DNA of 64,000 nucleotides from Chloroflexus aurantiacus J-10-fl. Its GTDB lineage: Bacteria > Chloroflexota > Chloroflexia > Chloroflexales > Chloroflexaceae. Position 1 is the first letter of the stretch. Each line of letters opens with the position of its first letter. The notes under the pieces are model-generated. The model saw only the letters and a program-made list of their open reading frames with translations, did no database searches and was not told where the DNA came from. The stretch lies in assembly GCF_000018865.1 (NCBI RefSeq), contig NC_010175.1, positions 4,278,001-4,342,000 on the forward strand, read 5' to 3'. The position numbers were made by a program, and so were the translations under genes. Below are positions 1 to 9,606 of the stretch, in pieces.

Positions 1-1
1 A

Positions 2-370
2 TTGCTGGCTGAGCTGTCGACACCCTTACTCGAAGTTGCCACACGAGTACTGTTGGCACCAATGGTCGGCGCATTCGATAGTGCACGGGTGGCGACGTTA
101 ATCGAGTCACTCTTACAGGCAGTGCAGCGCCGACAGGTACGCATTGTTGTGCTCGATGTAACCGGGGTGCCGGTGATTGATACGCAGGTTGCGCATGCTA
201 TTTTGCAGTGCGCTACGTCGTTGCGCTTGCTCGGTGCTCAGTTGGTGATCACCGGGATCCGTCCTGATGTTGCGCAGACTCTGGTTGCGCTTGGTGTTGA
301 TCTAAGCACGATTGTGACCCGTGCCGATCTACGTGATGGAGTGCAGTATGCGTTGCGGCAGAGCAGGTGA
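2..370 (+). CDS. STAS-domain protein, C-terminal part (RsbR-like)
   Basis: The reading frame is open from the window edge, so the true start lies to the left and only the C-terminal domain is visible. The visible 122 residues form a complete STAS domain of the type that ends RsbR-like co-antagonists of the stressosome. It begins ELSTPLLEV, and the core LDVTGVPVIDTQVA holds the Asp-Thr pair of the phosphorylatable loop (Thr in DTQVA). In known relatives a GAF, PAS or globin-like sensor domain precedes this and a switch kinase phosphorylates the Thr. The sensor part cannot be seen, so the signal is unknown. No switch kinase or phosphatase gene follows; the next gene runs the other way. Confidence 0.8.
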   Translation: MLAELSTPLLEVATRVLLAPMVGAFDSARVATLIESLLQAVQRRQVRIVVLDVTGVPVIDTQVAHAILQCATSLRLLGAQLVITGIRPDVAQTLVALGVDLSTIVTRADLRDGVQYALRQSR

Positions 371-440
371 GGTGTCGCACACCCAGGATGTCTCTATCCG
401 CAGGTGAGAGCGCTGTGTGTGGCAGTGTTTACGTAAACTA

Positions 441-658
441 TAACCCAAGTTGCTACCTTTGCCACCACAGAGTCACGGAGGACACAATTATAACTCGAGT
501 TGCTACCATGAAATGCGAAGTAGTGCGTCGATGGGAACTGGCTACTACCCACATGGTTCATACCGTTACAGCGCACGGTGTTGTGCGCAGTGTCGTGCTG
601 TTCATCCTGGCAGTCAGCCTCCGTAGCCTGCTCACAGCGTAGGTGGCAACTTGGGTTA
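441..658. repeat. MITE-like element, family 1, copy 1
   Basis: This non-coding element has terminal inverted repeats. The core (491-658, 168 bp) starts TAACTCGAGTTGCTACC and ends GGTGGCAACTTGGGTTA, which are near-perfect reverse complements. An extra copy of the end, TAACCCAAGTTGCTACC, lies at 441-457, so the left side is double. A second element with the same 168-bp core length is at 11449-11616 and a third, interrupted copy is at 50868-51452 in reverse. Short ORFs in it are not conserved between copies. The inverted ends and multiple copies indicate a transposase-dependent miniature element; no matching transposase is in the window. The element abuts the stop codon of the minus-strand gene at 661. 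Confidence 0.8.
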
Positions 659-660
659 CC

Positions 661-1530
661 TCAAGCGTTGTCCTTTTCCCCTCTTGCGCGCCTCTCATCT
701 AACAGGATATGCAAGGCGGAATGATCCAGTTCACCCAGGCCGCGCTCTACCAGTGTTTCGTAGCGTGCGATGGTGTCGTTAAGATGTGGTAAAGCAATGC
801 CTGCTGCCGATGCCATTGCTGCGGCCATGCGCAGATCTTTGAGCTGGGTGGTTACCTTGCCGCCAGGGGTGTAGCGTCGCGCTGCCATGCGCTGGCCGTG
901 GATCTGGAGCACTTTTGAGTCGGCAAAACCGCCGGCCAATGCTGTTCGTAACAGTGCCGGGTCGATCCCGTAGGCTTCGGCCAGAACCATCGCCTCGGCG
1001 ACAGCCTGGATTGTCAGGCCGACAATAAGCTGGTTGATGACTTTTACTGTATGTCCGGCACCCGGCGGGCCAACGTGGGTTGGGCGCCCCAATGCACGAA
1101 GGATCGGTTCTGCCCGTTCGACATCGCTGGCCGTGCCGCCAACCATGATGGCCAGTGTTCCGGCAGCCGCACCCTCTGGCCCGCCTGAAACAGGTGCATC
1201 AACCCAGCCGATGCCGCGGTTTGCCAGGGTTGTGGCATGGGTCTGGGAGTGACGTGGATCGGAGCTGCCCATGTCGATGATTAACTGCCCCTCGCGCAAG
1301 AGAGGATCAAGCCGGCTTAAGAGTTCAGCGACTGCCGTTGAGTCGCTGAGCATCAGGATGAGGGTCTCGGCCTGAGCCGCTTCAGCCAGTGTTGCGGCCA
1401 GTGGTATCCCTTCAGTGAGCGCGGGGTCGAGTGGTGAGCGATTCCAGCCGGTAACGTTGAATCCTGCCTTCAACAATGTACGCGCCATTGGCCTTCCCAT
1501 TAAACCCAGGCCGATTAATGCAATCTTCAT
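661..1530 (-). CDS. NAD(P)-dependent beta-hydroxyacid dehydrogenase (HIBADH family)
   Basis: This 289-residue protein has the usual length and layout of the 3-hydroxyisobutyrate/6-phosphogluconate dehydrogenase superfamily. An N-terminal Rossmann motif GLGLMGRPMA (residues 7-16) binds the nucleotide. The substrate loop DAPVSGGPEGA is near residue 111 and the catalytic-Lys region GHTVKVINQ is near 160. Family members oxidise or reduce small beta-hydroxyacids such as tartronate semialdehyde, 3-hydroxyisobutyrate or succinic semialdehyde; the exact substrate cannot be read from the sequence. The start codon overlaps the stop of the upstream gene (ATGA, 1527-1530), so the two are translationally coupled and probably act in one pathway. 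Confidence 0.88.
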   Translation of the reverse strand: MKIALIGLGLMGRPMARTLLKAGFNVTGWNRSPLDPALTEGIPLAATLAEAAQAETLILMLSDSTAVAELLSRLDPLLREGQLIIDMGSSDPRHSQTHATTLANRGIGWVDAPVSGGPEGAAAGTLAIMVGGTASDVERAEPILRALGRPTHVGPPGAGHTVKVINQLIVGLTIQAVAEAMVLAEAYGIDPALLRTALAGGFADSKVLQIHGQRMAARRYTPGGKVTTQLKDLRMAAAMASAAGIALPHLNDTIARYETLVERGLGELDHSALHILLDERRARGEKDNA

Positions 1531-2882
1531 TGGCTTGTCTCCGTCAGCATGGTGCGCTCCATAAGGCGGCGTAGTCGTACTGTTGGATGATTGGTCTCGT
1601 AGGCAACATCGTCCCAGCGCACGACTGCACCGGCAGGAATGGGGCGAAGGGTGCGGATGTTGTGGGCCAGGCCAATCGGGAGTGCGCCCAGCGCAACCGA
1701 GTCGGCTGCCGGCATCAGTTTGCCGTAGACAGTGTAGCCACCTTCGCCATCAAGGGTCTCGCCTTCGATCAGATCGCGTTTGGCAACCGCAACCACGTCG
1801 CCGAGGAATGCCTGTGGGTATCCGGTTGGCTCCTGCCGTAAGCCGACCCGCAATACGGAGATTGGTAATTCCAGTCCAATGAGGTGGGATGGCCGATACA
1901 GGGCACTGTACGTGCCGCTGGCGTCGGTCACCAGACCGTATTCGGCAAAACAGCGCCGCACGTAGTCGTCAGGGGCTGCGAAGACGACGTAAACGCCCCA
2001 GCGCAGGTCACGAAATACCGGCCGTCCATCACGCTCTAACGACGAGACAACCTCGACCGTTCCTGCATGTGAGAGTTGCCCGCCCGCTTCACGTGGACGC
2101 AAGACGTGAGGGAGATCGTCCACGCCACACGGTGGAAATGCCAGGCCGTGCGGTTGTGGACGCAGCAGGCAGGCATTAGCGACAGCCGCCATCTCAATCG
2201 CCGATTTGGTGCCGTCAAGGAATGAGTTGAACATCTGGGGGTTCATCCCACCTGCGGCGGCCTGTTCGGCACTGAGGCCGTAATAGTGCCAGACCGTTTC
2301 CGGCGTGCTCTGATGATAGTGTGGTAGATAACGGGTTCCCTTGCCGGCGCAGATCACCTCGAATCCACACGCCCGTGCCCATTCGACCTGTTCGGCAATT
2401 AATGCCGGCTGATCGCCGTAGGCCAGTGAGTAGACCACGCCTGCCTCGGCAGCGCGGCGGGCAAGGAATGGCCCCAGGAGGGCATCGGCTTCAACATTGA
2501 CCATAACGATGTGGCGGTGGTGCTCAATTGCCATCAGACAATGGGCCACACCGGCCGCCGGCGCGCCGGTTGCTTCAACAATGACCTCAATCCCCTCTGC
2601 CGCAATCAGAGCAGGTGCGTCATCGCCAATAAAGGTCGTGCCGTGTTGCAGAGCGGCGGCTAGCGATGGAGCGGCATACTGCTCCTTTGGCCAACCGGCG
2701 CGCTCTAATGCCAGCCGCGCCCGTTCCGGCGCCAGGTCTGCGACGCCGACGACGTGTAGTCCCTTCACCCGTCGCGCCTGGGCCAGAAACATGGTGCCAA
2801 ATTTGCCGGCGCCAATCAGACCTACCCGTAACGGTCGCCCTTCCGCAACACGACGGGCCAGGAGCGCGTGTAGATCGTTCAT
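1527..2882 (-). CDS. COG4091-type oxidoreductase (homoserine dehydrogenase-like, SAF domain)
   Basis: The 451-residue protein starts with a Rossmann fold (GLIGAGKFGTMF, residues 21-32) and ends with a SAF-like region (from about residue 385, with LRPIPAGAVVRWDDV). This is the COG4091 family, often named predicted homoserine dehydrogenase. Characterised homologues act in sugar-acid or polyol catabolism rather than threonine synthesis, so homoserine should not be assumed as substrate. It heads a two-gene operon with the HIBADH-family dehydrogenase, overlapping it by four bases, which suggests two consecutive redox steps on a small hydroxyacid or branched sugar acid. It is divergent from the operon at 2975, with a 92-bp shared upstream region. 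Confidence 0.8.
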   Translation of the reverse strand: MNDLHALLARRVAEGRPLRVGLIGAGKFGTMFLAQARRVKGLHVVGVADLAPERARLALERAGWPKEQYAAPSLAAALQHGTTFIGDDAPALIAAEGIEVIVEATGAPAAGVAHCLMAIEHHRHIVMVNVEADALLGPFLARRAAEAGVVYSLAYGDQPALIAEQVEWARACGFEVICAGKGTRYLPHYHQSTPETVWHYYGLSAEQAAAGGMNPQMFNSFLDGTKSAIEMAAVANACLLRPQPHGLAFPPCGVDDLPHVLRPREAGGQLSHAGTVEVVSSLERDGRPVFRDLRWGVYVVFAAPDDYVRRCFAEYGLVTDASGTYSALYRPSHLIGLELPISVLRVGLRQEPTGYPQAFLGDVVAVAKRDLIEGETLDGEGGYTVYGKLMPAADSVALGALPIGLAHNIRTLRPIPAGAVVRWDDVAYETNHPTVRLRRLMERTMLTETSQ

Positions 2883-2913
2883 ATTCTCCTCAATCTGCTA
2901 CTCAGCCGGTATC

Positions 2914-2942
2914 TTTTGCCAGACATTCATCGATAAATCATA
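2914..2942 (+). promoter_or_regulatory. possible sigma-70 promoter for the Bat/VWA operon
   Basis: TTGCCA (2914-2919) is followed after 17 bp by CATATT (2937-2942), about 30 bp before the ATG at 2975. Spacing is ideal but the -10 is weak, and no start site is known. Confidence 0.3.
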
Positions 2943-2974
2943 TTTTACTCGATAGATTGTGGTACACTGCCAGT

Positions 2975-4177
2975 ATGCAGGAACAATTAATCAGACAACT
3001 TCGTCGCCTGAGTGCGCAACGCTGGCGGCAGTATACAATTGAACAACTGATACGTTCGCTCAGTATCGGGCTGCTTGTCGCTTGTATTGGCGCAATGCTG
3101 CCGGTGTTTGGCTTTGCCCCATTGCCACGGTCGCTGTTTGGCTGGATCATTGTCGGTAGTACGATGGTTGGCTGTCTACGGGCGCTGAAGTTCCGGCTGA
3201 CACCAACGACGGCCGCCCGTCGCCTGGATCGGCGGTTTGGGCTGCAAGAGCAATTGAGCACGGCTCTGGAACTACAGGGCGCTCAAGTAGGGGTTGCCGG
3301 CAGGTTGCAGGCACAGGCGCAAGAGAGTGTACAGCGCGTGCAAAGGTATCTCAGCCGATCCCGTCAGCCGATCTGGTCAGAAGCACTCATGCCAGTCGCG
3401 TTACTGTTGATGCTCGCCGGCTTGCTGATGATCGTCTCCCCGCCAATCCCAGCCGTTGGTGAAGCGGAACCGTTGCCCGATCTTCTCCAACCCGATCCGG
3501 TTGCCACCCAACCCGATCCGATTCCCACTGAAGCTGCTCTCTCACCGGTATCAGGTAATGATCTGGACGTGATTTCAGCGCTGGCCGATGCCCTGCGCGA
3601 TCAGGCATTGACGCGCCCCGCAGCAGAAGCTCTCGATCAGGGTGATCTTGCCGGGGCGGCTGATGCCCTGCGCGAACTGGCCGATCAGATGGGTGAGATT
3701 TCACCGGCAGCTCGCGAAGCATTGGCCGAGTCGTTGCGCGAGGCAGCCCGTGCAATCGACCAGACCCGTCCTGATCTCGCCGATCAGTTGCGAGCCACTG
3801 CTGATGCACTTCAGTACGGCGATGGTGTTGCCGGTGCGACCGGTATGGATGCGCTGGCCGATGCGCTTGAGCGTCAACCGACGGCACCGGTAGCCGGCGG
3901 TGGCGGTGGGGCCGGGAATACGCCGGGGAGCCAGCGCCGTGAGCAGTCGTTTAACCCATCTGGGGTTGATGGTACGCCGTTAGAGCTAACGACTGATGGT
4001 AGTGGTCAGGTGCCGACAACCGGTACGTCTGCTGAACAATCAACCGGTGCTTCAGCGGGTGAACTGGTGATTCGTCCCGGCAGCGTCAATGCCGGTGGCC
4101 CGGTGCAGACAGCCACCGATCCGCTTCAGATTCCTACGGATGTTCGCGATGTGGTTCGCAACTATTTTTCGCCGTAA
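2975..4177 (+). CDS. membrane protein of the DUF58/VWA operon
   Basis: The 400-residue protein has two hydrophobic helices around residues 28-72, a third near 140-157 (MPVALLLMLAGLLMIV), then a long Asp/Ala/Gln-rich soluble region with repeated ADALRE/ADALER heptad-like units and a low-complexity Gly/Thr/Ser tail. It resembles the coiled-coil membrane proteins (DUF4175-like) that open Bat/VWA gene sets, but I do not recognise a catalytic motif. The ATG at 2975 is preferred: the frame is open further upstream but that part runs antisense over the 1527-2882 gene. The next gene begins inside the last codons of this one, indicating a tight operon. Confidence 0.65.
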   Translation: MQEQLIRQLRRLSAQRWRQYTIEQLIRSLSIGLLVACIGAMLPVFGFAPLPRSLFGWIIVGSTMVGCLRALKFRLTPTTAARRLDRRFGLQEQLSTALELQGAQVGVAGRLQAQAQESVQRVQRYLSRSRQPIWSEALMPVALLLMLAGLLMIVSPPIPAVGEAEPLPDLLQPDPVATQPDPIPTEAALSPVSGNDLDVISALADALRDQALTRPAAEALDQGDLAGAADALRELADQMGEISPAAREALAESLREAARAIDQTRPDLADQLRATADALQYGDGVAGATGMDALADALERQPTAPVAGGGGGAGNTPGSQRREQSFNPSGVDGTPLELTTDGSGQVPTTGTSAEQSTGASAGELVIRPGSVNAGGPVQTATDPLQIPTDVRDVVRNYFSP

Positions 4178-5069
4178 ATCAGATAATCCGCCGCCACCTT
4201 TGTTCGACGAAGCCTTTCTGCGTCGGCTTGAACGACTGAGTCTGCAAGCGCAGCGAACGCTGCGCGGTACGCCAATTGTTGGTCGGTATCCCGGTCGGCA
4301 ACCGATGCCGGCAACCATTTTTAGCGATCATCGTCCCTATACGCCCGGTGATGATCCCAGGTATCTTGACTGGCATGTCTACGCTCGCCAGGAACATCTG
4401 CTGGTGCGTTTGGGTGAAACCGAACAGGATGTGGCGGTTAGTCTGATCCTTGATACCTCGCGTAGTATGGTGACCGGCGATCCGGAACGGTTGCGCCGGG
4501 CAATTCAGTTGACCGGTGCCATGGGCTATCTGGCATTGGCCCACGGTGATCGAGTGACCGTCTTGACCGGTGATCAACCACAGCCACTCTTTGGCCCGGC
4601 ACGTGGCAAAATGCGCGCGGTTGAACTCTTCAAGGCGCTGCGTGACCTGACACCGACCCGTCGCATCGATTTAGAGCAGGCAGCTCGCCAGATAGTGCAA
4701 CATCATCCCAGGGGCGGTCTGGTGTTGTTACTCTCCGACCTGCTCACCCCGATGCCGATTGAGCGGCTGAACCAGATTTTGCCTGCACCGCGCTGGCAGG
4801 TTATGGTGCTGCACCTGCTGAGTAACGCCGATCTGAACCCGAATCTGTACGGGCCGCTGGAGCTGGTTGATAGCGAAACCGGTGATCAGTTGGTTGTTGA
4901 TCTTGATGAGGCGACATTGGCGGCTTATCGTGCTGCGGTACAGCATTGGCGTACATCAATCGCTCAGCACTGCTCTGCCCGTGGTTTGCATTATGCGCCG
5001 GTATTGACCGATTGGGTGCTGGAACGGCAAGTGATCCCGTTTTTGCGCATCCGCCGCTTTCTGACCTGA
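4140..5069 (+). CDS. DUF58 domain protein
   Basis: The protein (about 309 residues) has the DUF58 hallmark YTPGDDPRYLDWHVYAR near residue 70, followed by a VWA-like strand with LILDTSRSM, which keeps the DxSxS MIDAS metal site. DUF58 proteins are encoded with MoxR ATPases and VWA membrane proteins and are thought to help MoxR-type chaperones mature target complexes; their chemistry is unknown. The start is ambiguous between ATG 4140 and ATG 4149; either overlaps the end of the upstream gene by 29-38 bases. No MoxR ATPase gene lies in this cluster, so it is either outside the window or elsewhere in the genome. Confidence 0.85.
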   Translation: MFAMWFATIFRRKSDNPPPPLFDEAFLRRLERLSLQAQRTLRGTPIVGRYPGRQPMPATIFSDHRPYTPGDDPRYLDWHVYARQEHLLVRLGETEQDVAVSLILDTSRSMVTGDPERLRRAIQLTGAMGYLALAHGDRVTVLTGDQPQPLFGPARGKMRAVELFKALRDLTPTRRIDLEQAARQIVQHHPRGGLVLLLSDLLTPMPIERLNQILPAPRWQVMVLHLLSNADLNPNLYGPLELVDSETGDQLVVDLDEATLAAYRAAVQHWRTSIAQHCSARGLHYAPVLTDWVLERQVIPFLRIRRFLT

Positions 5070-5218
5070 CGTCGGTTAGGCGCGTTTGCTGTTGTGCAAA
5101 TCCGGTATTGAGCATCGCCGGTCGTGATTCCGTTCAGGGCAGTTGCTCTCTGCGCGGATGTTCGTGATAACGACGTATCACATGTGCCAGGCTCTGAGTC
5201 TGTCAATGTAGGAGACCC

Positions 5219-7072
5219 ATGACACTACTTGCGCCATTGGGCTTACTCGCACTGCTAGCGCTGCCGGTGATCGTGATATTGCATCTGATCCAATCACGGC
5301 GGCGGCGGGTAGAAGTGCCTTCCCTGCTCCTCTGGCAACAACTGCCACTACAGCCCATAGCTCGTCGTCGGCGCCGGCTACGCCTGACTCTCTTGCTCTT
5401 CTTGCATTTGTTGGCCGCATTTCTGATCGGCATGGCCATTGCCCAACCCCAAATAACCTGGCCGTGGCTCGGTTCGCCACGCAATCTCGCCATCATTATT
5501 GATACGTCGACCAGTATGGCGCTGGTCGAAGATGGCAGGAGTCGGCTGGATCAGGCTCGTCAACAGGCAGCGACGTTGATTGGGCAGATGCGAGGTTCCG
5601 ATCAGGTGATATTGATCAGTGCCGGCCCGCAGGCGCGTCTGATCGACCGGGGGCAGGTGGTTGATAGAGAGCGATTACTCGCTGCCCTTGTTGCATTGCG
5701 TATTGAAGGTGCCGGGAGTGATGTTACCGGCGCGCTGACTATCGCCGAGACGTTTCTGATCGATCAACCGGGTGCCGGGGTTGTTATGCTGACTGATGGG
5801 GCCTTACCACCACCTGATCTCACCGCACGACAACTACCCATTCGGGTCGAGGTGTTGGGTACCGTGCAGGCAAATCGTGCGGTCGTGACTCTGGCTGCAC
5901 AACCGGGGCCGGCGAACGAAGTTCATATCTACGCTCGTTTGTTGAACGCCGGTGATCGCTTCTTCCGTGGCCCGGTTCGGCTCTGGATCGACGATCAGAA
6001 CAGCCTGACCGAAACCGTGACAATGCAGGCAGGTGCTACGCTCGAATTGACCTGGACACTTCCCGGCCCGGCCCGCCAGGTGCGGCTAGAGATTGCCGGT
6101 AACGATGGCTTACCACTCGACGATACTGCCACGGTGGTGATGAATAATCAACAACCGGTTCGAGTCCTCTTGGTTGGCAGTGACGTTGAGGCGCTTACGC
6201 GCGCGCTGCAAGCGATGCCGGATGTAACCCTGACGACAATATCATCAGCAACCTATAATCCCGATCAGGCTCCTCTGGCCGATGTTACCGTTTTGGTGAA
6301 CACGCTGCCGTCGCGCTGGCCGGAGGGTGGGGTGCTGGTCATCAATCCGCCTGATGGGTCGCTGCTGGCGGTTCAGGGGCGGGCGCCGGCTGAGGCAACC
6401 GTGACGCTGACCCCTGCCGGTGAAACGCTGCTACGCGATATTAATCTGAGCGGTGTGAACTGGGGATCAGTAGTGCTCGGTAATCCGCCCGATTGGTTGA
6501 CGCCGCTGGCCTTCAGTGGCAATCATCCGCTTATCTTGCGGGGCCGTTTTGAGCGCAGTGATGTCGCGGTCTGGAACTTTGATCTGACCGATCATCCCAT
6601 CACCAGACGCCTGGCGTTTCCGTTACTGGTGGCCCGTACCATTCGTGACCTGGCGCCGCCGGTATTGCCAACGGCAGTGACGTTTGGCACACCTGTCATC
6701 TACGCGACCGATCTACGGACGACTGACCTGGAAGTGCGCCATCCAGACGGTGTCCGTGACGTGATGACCATCCAACCGGCGTTGCCCGTCGCGTTGGAAC
6801 CGTCACAAGCCGGGCTTTACCAGGTTCGTGAGCTGTCTGGCGGGCAGGTGCTGCGCGAGGCGCAGATTCCGGTGAACGCTGGTTCTCTGCTCGAATCTGA
6901 TGTGACGCCACGGATTGACAATACCACCGTTAACCCGACATTCGCGCCGATGCCGGCTACACGTACTCCCGTGCCACAGCCTGTATGGTCGTGGCTGGTG
7001 ATCGCGGCTATCGGCATCCTGGTCGCAGAATGGCTCTACATTCAGCGCAGACCAATCCAGGAGGGACGATGA
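5219..7072 (+). CDS. BatA-type membrane protein with VWA domain
   Basis: The 617-residue protein starts with the BatA/aerotolerance N-terminal region: a hydrophobic helix (residues 2-25), an RRRR cluster, VEVPSLLLW, then a second helix near 60-80. A VWA domain follows, with IIDTSTSMAL (complete DxSxS) and VVMLTDGALP. The middle is a beta-rich periplasmic region and the C-terminus has one more helix (WSWLVIAAIGILVAEWLYI). A Shine-Dalgarno-like GGAG stands just before the ATG. A 149-bp gap separates it from the DUF58 gene and it shares an ATGA overlap with the next gene. The role is probably assembly or quality control at the membrane; the target is unknown. Confidence 0.85.
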   Translation: MTLLAPLGLLALLALPVIVILHLIQSRRRRVEVPSLLLWQQLPLQPIARRRRRLRLTLLLFLHLLAAFLIGMAIAQPQITWPWLGSPRNLAIIIDTSTSMALVEDGRSRLDQARQQAATLIGQMRGSDQVILISAGPQARLIDRGQVVDRERLLAALVALRIEGAGSDVTGALTIAETFLIDQPGAGVVMLTDGALPPPDLTARQLPIRVEVLGTVQANRAVVTLAAQPGPANEVHIYARLLNAGDRFFRGPVRLWIDDQNSLTETVTMQAGATLELTWTLPGPARQVRLEIAGNDGLPLDDTATVVMNNQQPVRVLLVGSDVEALTRALQAMPDVTLTTISSATYNPDQAPLADVTVLVNTLPSRWPEGGVLVINPPDGSLLAVQGRAPAEATVTLTPAGETLLRDINLSGVNWGSVVLGNPPDWLTPLAFSGNHPLILRGRFERSDVAVWNFDLTDHPITRRLAFPLLVARTIRDLAPPVLPTAVTFGTPVIYATDLRTTDLEVRHPDGVRDVMTIQPALPVALEPSQAGLYQVRELSGGQVLREAQIPVNAGSLLESDVTPRIDNTTVNPTFAPMPATRTPVPQPVWSWLVIAAIGILVAEWLYIQRRPIQEGR

Positions 7073-9606
7073 TCTGGCAAGCACCGCATATGTTCTGGCT
7101 GCTTCTGGTTCTGCCGGCGCTGCTGCTCATCTGGCGTCGTGCCGGCAACCGTCTGCCCTGGAGCGTGGTTGGGATGCGCCTGGCAATCGTCGCGTTGCTG
7201 GTTGGTGCCCTGGCCGATCCTATCCGCCCGTTACCCGGTGCGCCACTCGCCGGCCCGCTGATCGTGCTCTATGATCAATCCGATAGCCTGACACCTGCCG
7301 GGCAGGCGGCTATTCGCGCCGAAGCCGAAGCGATTGCCGCTGCCGCCGGCCCCGAGACCCGGCTGCTCGCGTTCGGGGCTGATGTGGTGGCAGGTGGTGA
7401 TCGGCTCCCCGATGGCGCCGGTAGTGATCTGGCCGCCGCCATCGCCACCGTTCGCCACCTGCTCCCCGGTGGCGGGAGAGTCATTCTGATCAGCGATGGT
7501 CAGACGACGGGGGGTGATGCTCTGATTGCCGCACAACAGGCTGCGCAGGTCGGTATTCGGATTGATGTGCGTCTTGTCTCGCCACCAGCGGTTTCTGAAG
7601 TAGCAGTGACGCGCTTCGATGCGCCTGCGTTTGTGCGTAGTGGGGAAACCTTTGAACTACGCATCGCTACGTTTTACCAGTCACCGGTCAGTAGTGACGC
7701 GCTGGCCGCCCGGTTACGGGTATGGGCAGACGATCAACTGCTCGGTGAAGAACCGATCTTTATTCCTTCCGGTTCCTACGAGTTTGTAGCGACGCACACC
7801 GCCACCGAACCTGGTGTTATCCGTCTGCGCACCGAGCTTGTGCCCGATAGGAATGACACATTTACAGCGAACAATGTAGCGGGTGCGACCACGCTGGTCA
7901 TGCCGCCACCAAATATCCTGTTGATTGAAGATAGTGGTGATGAGGGTGCTGTCCTCGCCGATGCGTTACGTCGGGCCGATATGGTGATCGAACGCAGCAG
8001 CGCCTCTGAACTGCCGGCCAACCTCGATCTGCTTACCCGCTTCGACGGCTTCGTGCTGGTTGATGTTCCGGCCACTCAGCTCTCATTAGAGCAGATGGTT
8101 GCCCTGCGCGAGGTGGTACGTAGCGAAGGCAAAGGCTTGACCGTCATCGGTGGTAATCAGTCGTTCACCCTTGGCGGGTATGCCGAAACCCCTCTCGCCG
8201 ATGCACTGCCGCTGTTGATGACACCACCGCCACGCCCACAGCGAGCGCCAGTGTCGATCCTGTTCATTATTGACCGTTCGGCCAGTATGAGTGCTACCTT
8301 TGGGATCAGCAAATTTGATATGGCCAAAGAGGCTGCCATCCTCTCACTGACGACGCTCCAACCGGGTGACCGGGTTGGTGTGTTGGCCTTCGATACCGAG
8401 ACGATCTGGACGGTGCCGTTCCGCACGGTTGGCGAAGGTGTTTCGCTGGTTGAGTTGCAAGACCAGATTGCGACAATGTCGCTCGGTGGTGGAACGAATA
8501 TCGAACGCGCCCTTTCGGTTGGGCTACCGGCGCTGGCGAACGAACCGTACAGCACACGCCATGCGGTATTACTGACCGATGGTCGGAGTTACAGCAACAA
8601 CTACCCGCGCTACCAGCAACTGGTCGAGACTGCGCGCGCTGCGCAGATAACGCTCTCGACAATCGCCATTGGTAGTGACTCTGACACCGAACTCCTCAAT
8701 CAGTTAGCCAGTTGGGGGAATGGCCGTTACTACTTTGTCGCCGACGCGACCGATCTCCCGCGGATCACGTTTCAAGAGAGCGAGATCGCAACCGCTGAAC
8801 TCACCGTCGAGCAACCGGTACCGGTGATCTTGCATCAGCCTCACCCCCTGGTACGAAACCTCAATCCGCGTGAACTCCCTCCGCTTGACGGATACATCGC
8901 CCTCCAGCCACGTCCTGAAGCCTCAATGGTGCTGAAAAGTCCTGCGGAAGACCCGCTGCTGGCAGTCTGGCAGTATGGGTTGGGGCGCAGCGTCGCCTGG
9001 GCGGCGAGTGCAACCTCGCCGTGGGCAGGTTCATGGCCGGGTTGGCCAGGCTACGAGCAATTCTGGGCGCAGATCGTGCAGTACACGCTACCAACCCCCG
9101 ATAGCGGCCCGTTGCAAGTGCAGGTTGAAACTGCGCATGGCCGTACCCGCCTGGTCGTTGACGCTCGCTCTGCCGGAGGGAAGCCGATAGACCTGGCCCA
9201 GGTCACTGCCCGAATCGCGCTCCCCAACGGAAACGAGCAGAACATCAATCTGATCCAGGTCGCGCCGGGGCGATACGCTCGCGATCTTTCGTTTACAAGC
9301 GTTGGCCCCTATGCGATCACGGTGACCCTCTTCGCCAACGGGCAGACGTTACAACGTAGCATCGGCTACGTCCAACTACCCCCGGCGGAGTATGCGTTTC
9401 CGCCACCACAGCCATTACAGGGTGAGCGTTTACTGGAACAGATTGCCACACTAACCGGTGGGAGTATGGAGGTTGATCTCTCTGCGACCACACCGGCGGC
9501 TCGCACAAGCGGCGAAGTAGTAGCGCTCTGGCCATACCTGGCCGGACTGGCACTCCTGCTCTGGCTGGTCGAGATTGCCCTGCGCAGAAATCGCCTGCTC
9601 GTGTAG
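7069..9606 (+). CDS. VWA / glutamine-amidotransferase-like membrane protein
   Basis: The start at ATG 7069 is fixed by the GGAGGG site before it and by the four-base overlap with the upstream stop. The 845-residue product has N-terminal membrane helices, a degenerate VWA-like region (IVLYDQSDSLTP), a beta-rich segment, a class-I glutamine-amidotransferase-like domain (ILLIEDSGDEGAVLADALRR to LTVIGGNQSFTLGGYAETPL, lacking the nucleophile Cys), then a canonical VWA domain with IIDRSASMSA and LLTDGRSYS. A final helix (LWPYLAGLALLLWLVEIAL) anchors it. This domain order is a known companion of BatA proteins. It is probably a scaffold rather than an enzyme because the amidotransferase triad is not intact. 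Confidence 0.83.
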   Translation: MIWQAPHMFWLLLVLPALLLIWRRAGNRLPWSVVGMRLAIVALLVGALADPIRPLPGAPLAGPLIVLYDQSDSLTPAGQAAIRAEAEAIAAAAGPETRLLAFGADVVAGGDRLPDGAGSDLAAAIATVRHLLPGGGRVILISDGQTTGGDALIAAQQAAQVGIRIDVRLVSPPAVSEVAVTRFDAPAFVRSGETFELRIATFYQSPVSSDALAARLRVWADDQLLGEEPIFIPSGSYEFVATHTATEPGVIRLRTELVPDRNDTFTANNVAGATTLVMPPPNILLIEDSGDEGAVLADALRRADMVIERSSASELPANLDLLTRFDGFVLVDVPATQLSLEQMVALREVVRSEGKGLTVIGGNQSFTLGGYAETPLADALPLLMTPPPRPQRAPVSILFIIDRSASMSATFGISKFDMAKEAAILSLTTLQPGDRVGVLAFDTETIWTVPFRTVGEGVSLVELQDQIATMSLGGGTNIERALSVGLPALANEPYSTRHAVLLTDGRSYSNNYPRYQQLVETARAAQITLSTIAIGSDSDTELLNQLASWGNGRYYFVADATDLPRITFQESEIATAELTVEQPVPVILHQPHPLVRNLNPRELPPLDGYIALQPRPEASMVLKSPAEDPLLAVWQYGLGRSVAWAASATSPWAGSWPGWPGYEQFWAQIVQYTLPTPDSGPLQVQVETAHGRTRLVVDARSAGGKPIDLAQVTARIALPNGNEQNINLIQVAPGRYARDLSFTSVGPYAITVTLFANGQTLQRSIGYVQLPPAEYAFPPPQPLQGERLLEQIATLTGGSMEVDLSATTPAARTSGEVVALWPYLAGLALLLWLVEIALRRNRLLV

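Noticed and set aside
394-642. Two overlapping ORFs of 60 and 91 residues
   Set aside because: They lie in the MITE-like repeat and are not kept in the second copy at 11.4 kb.
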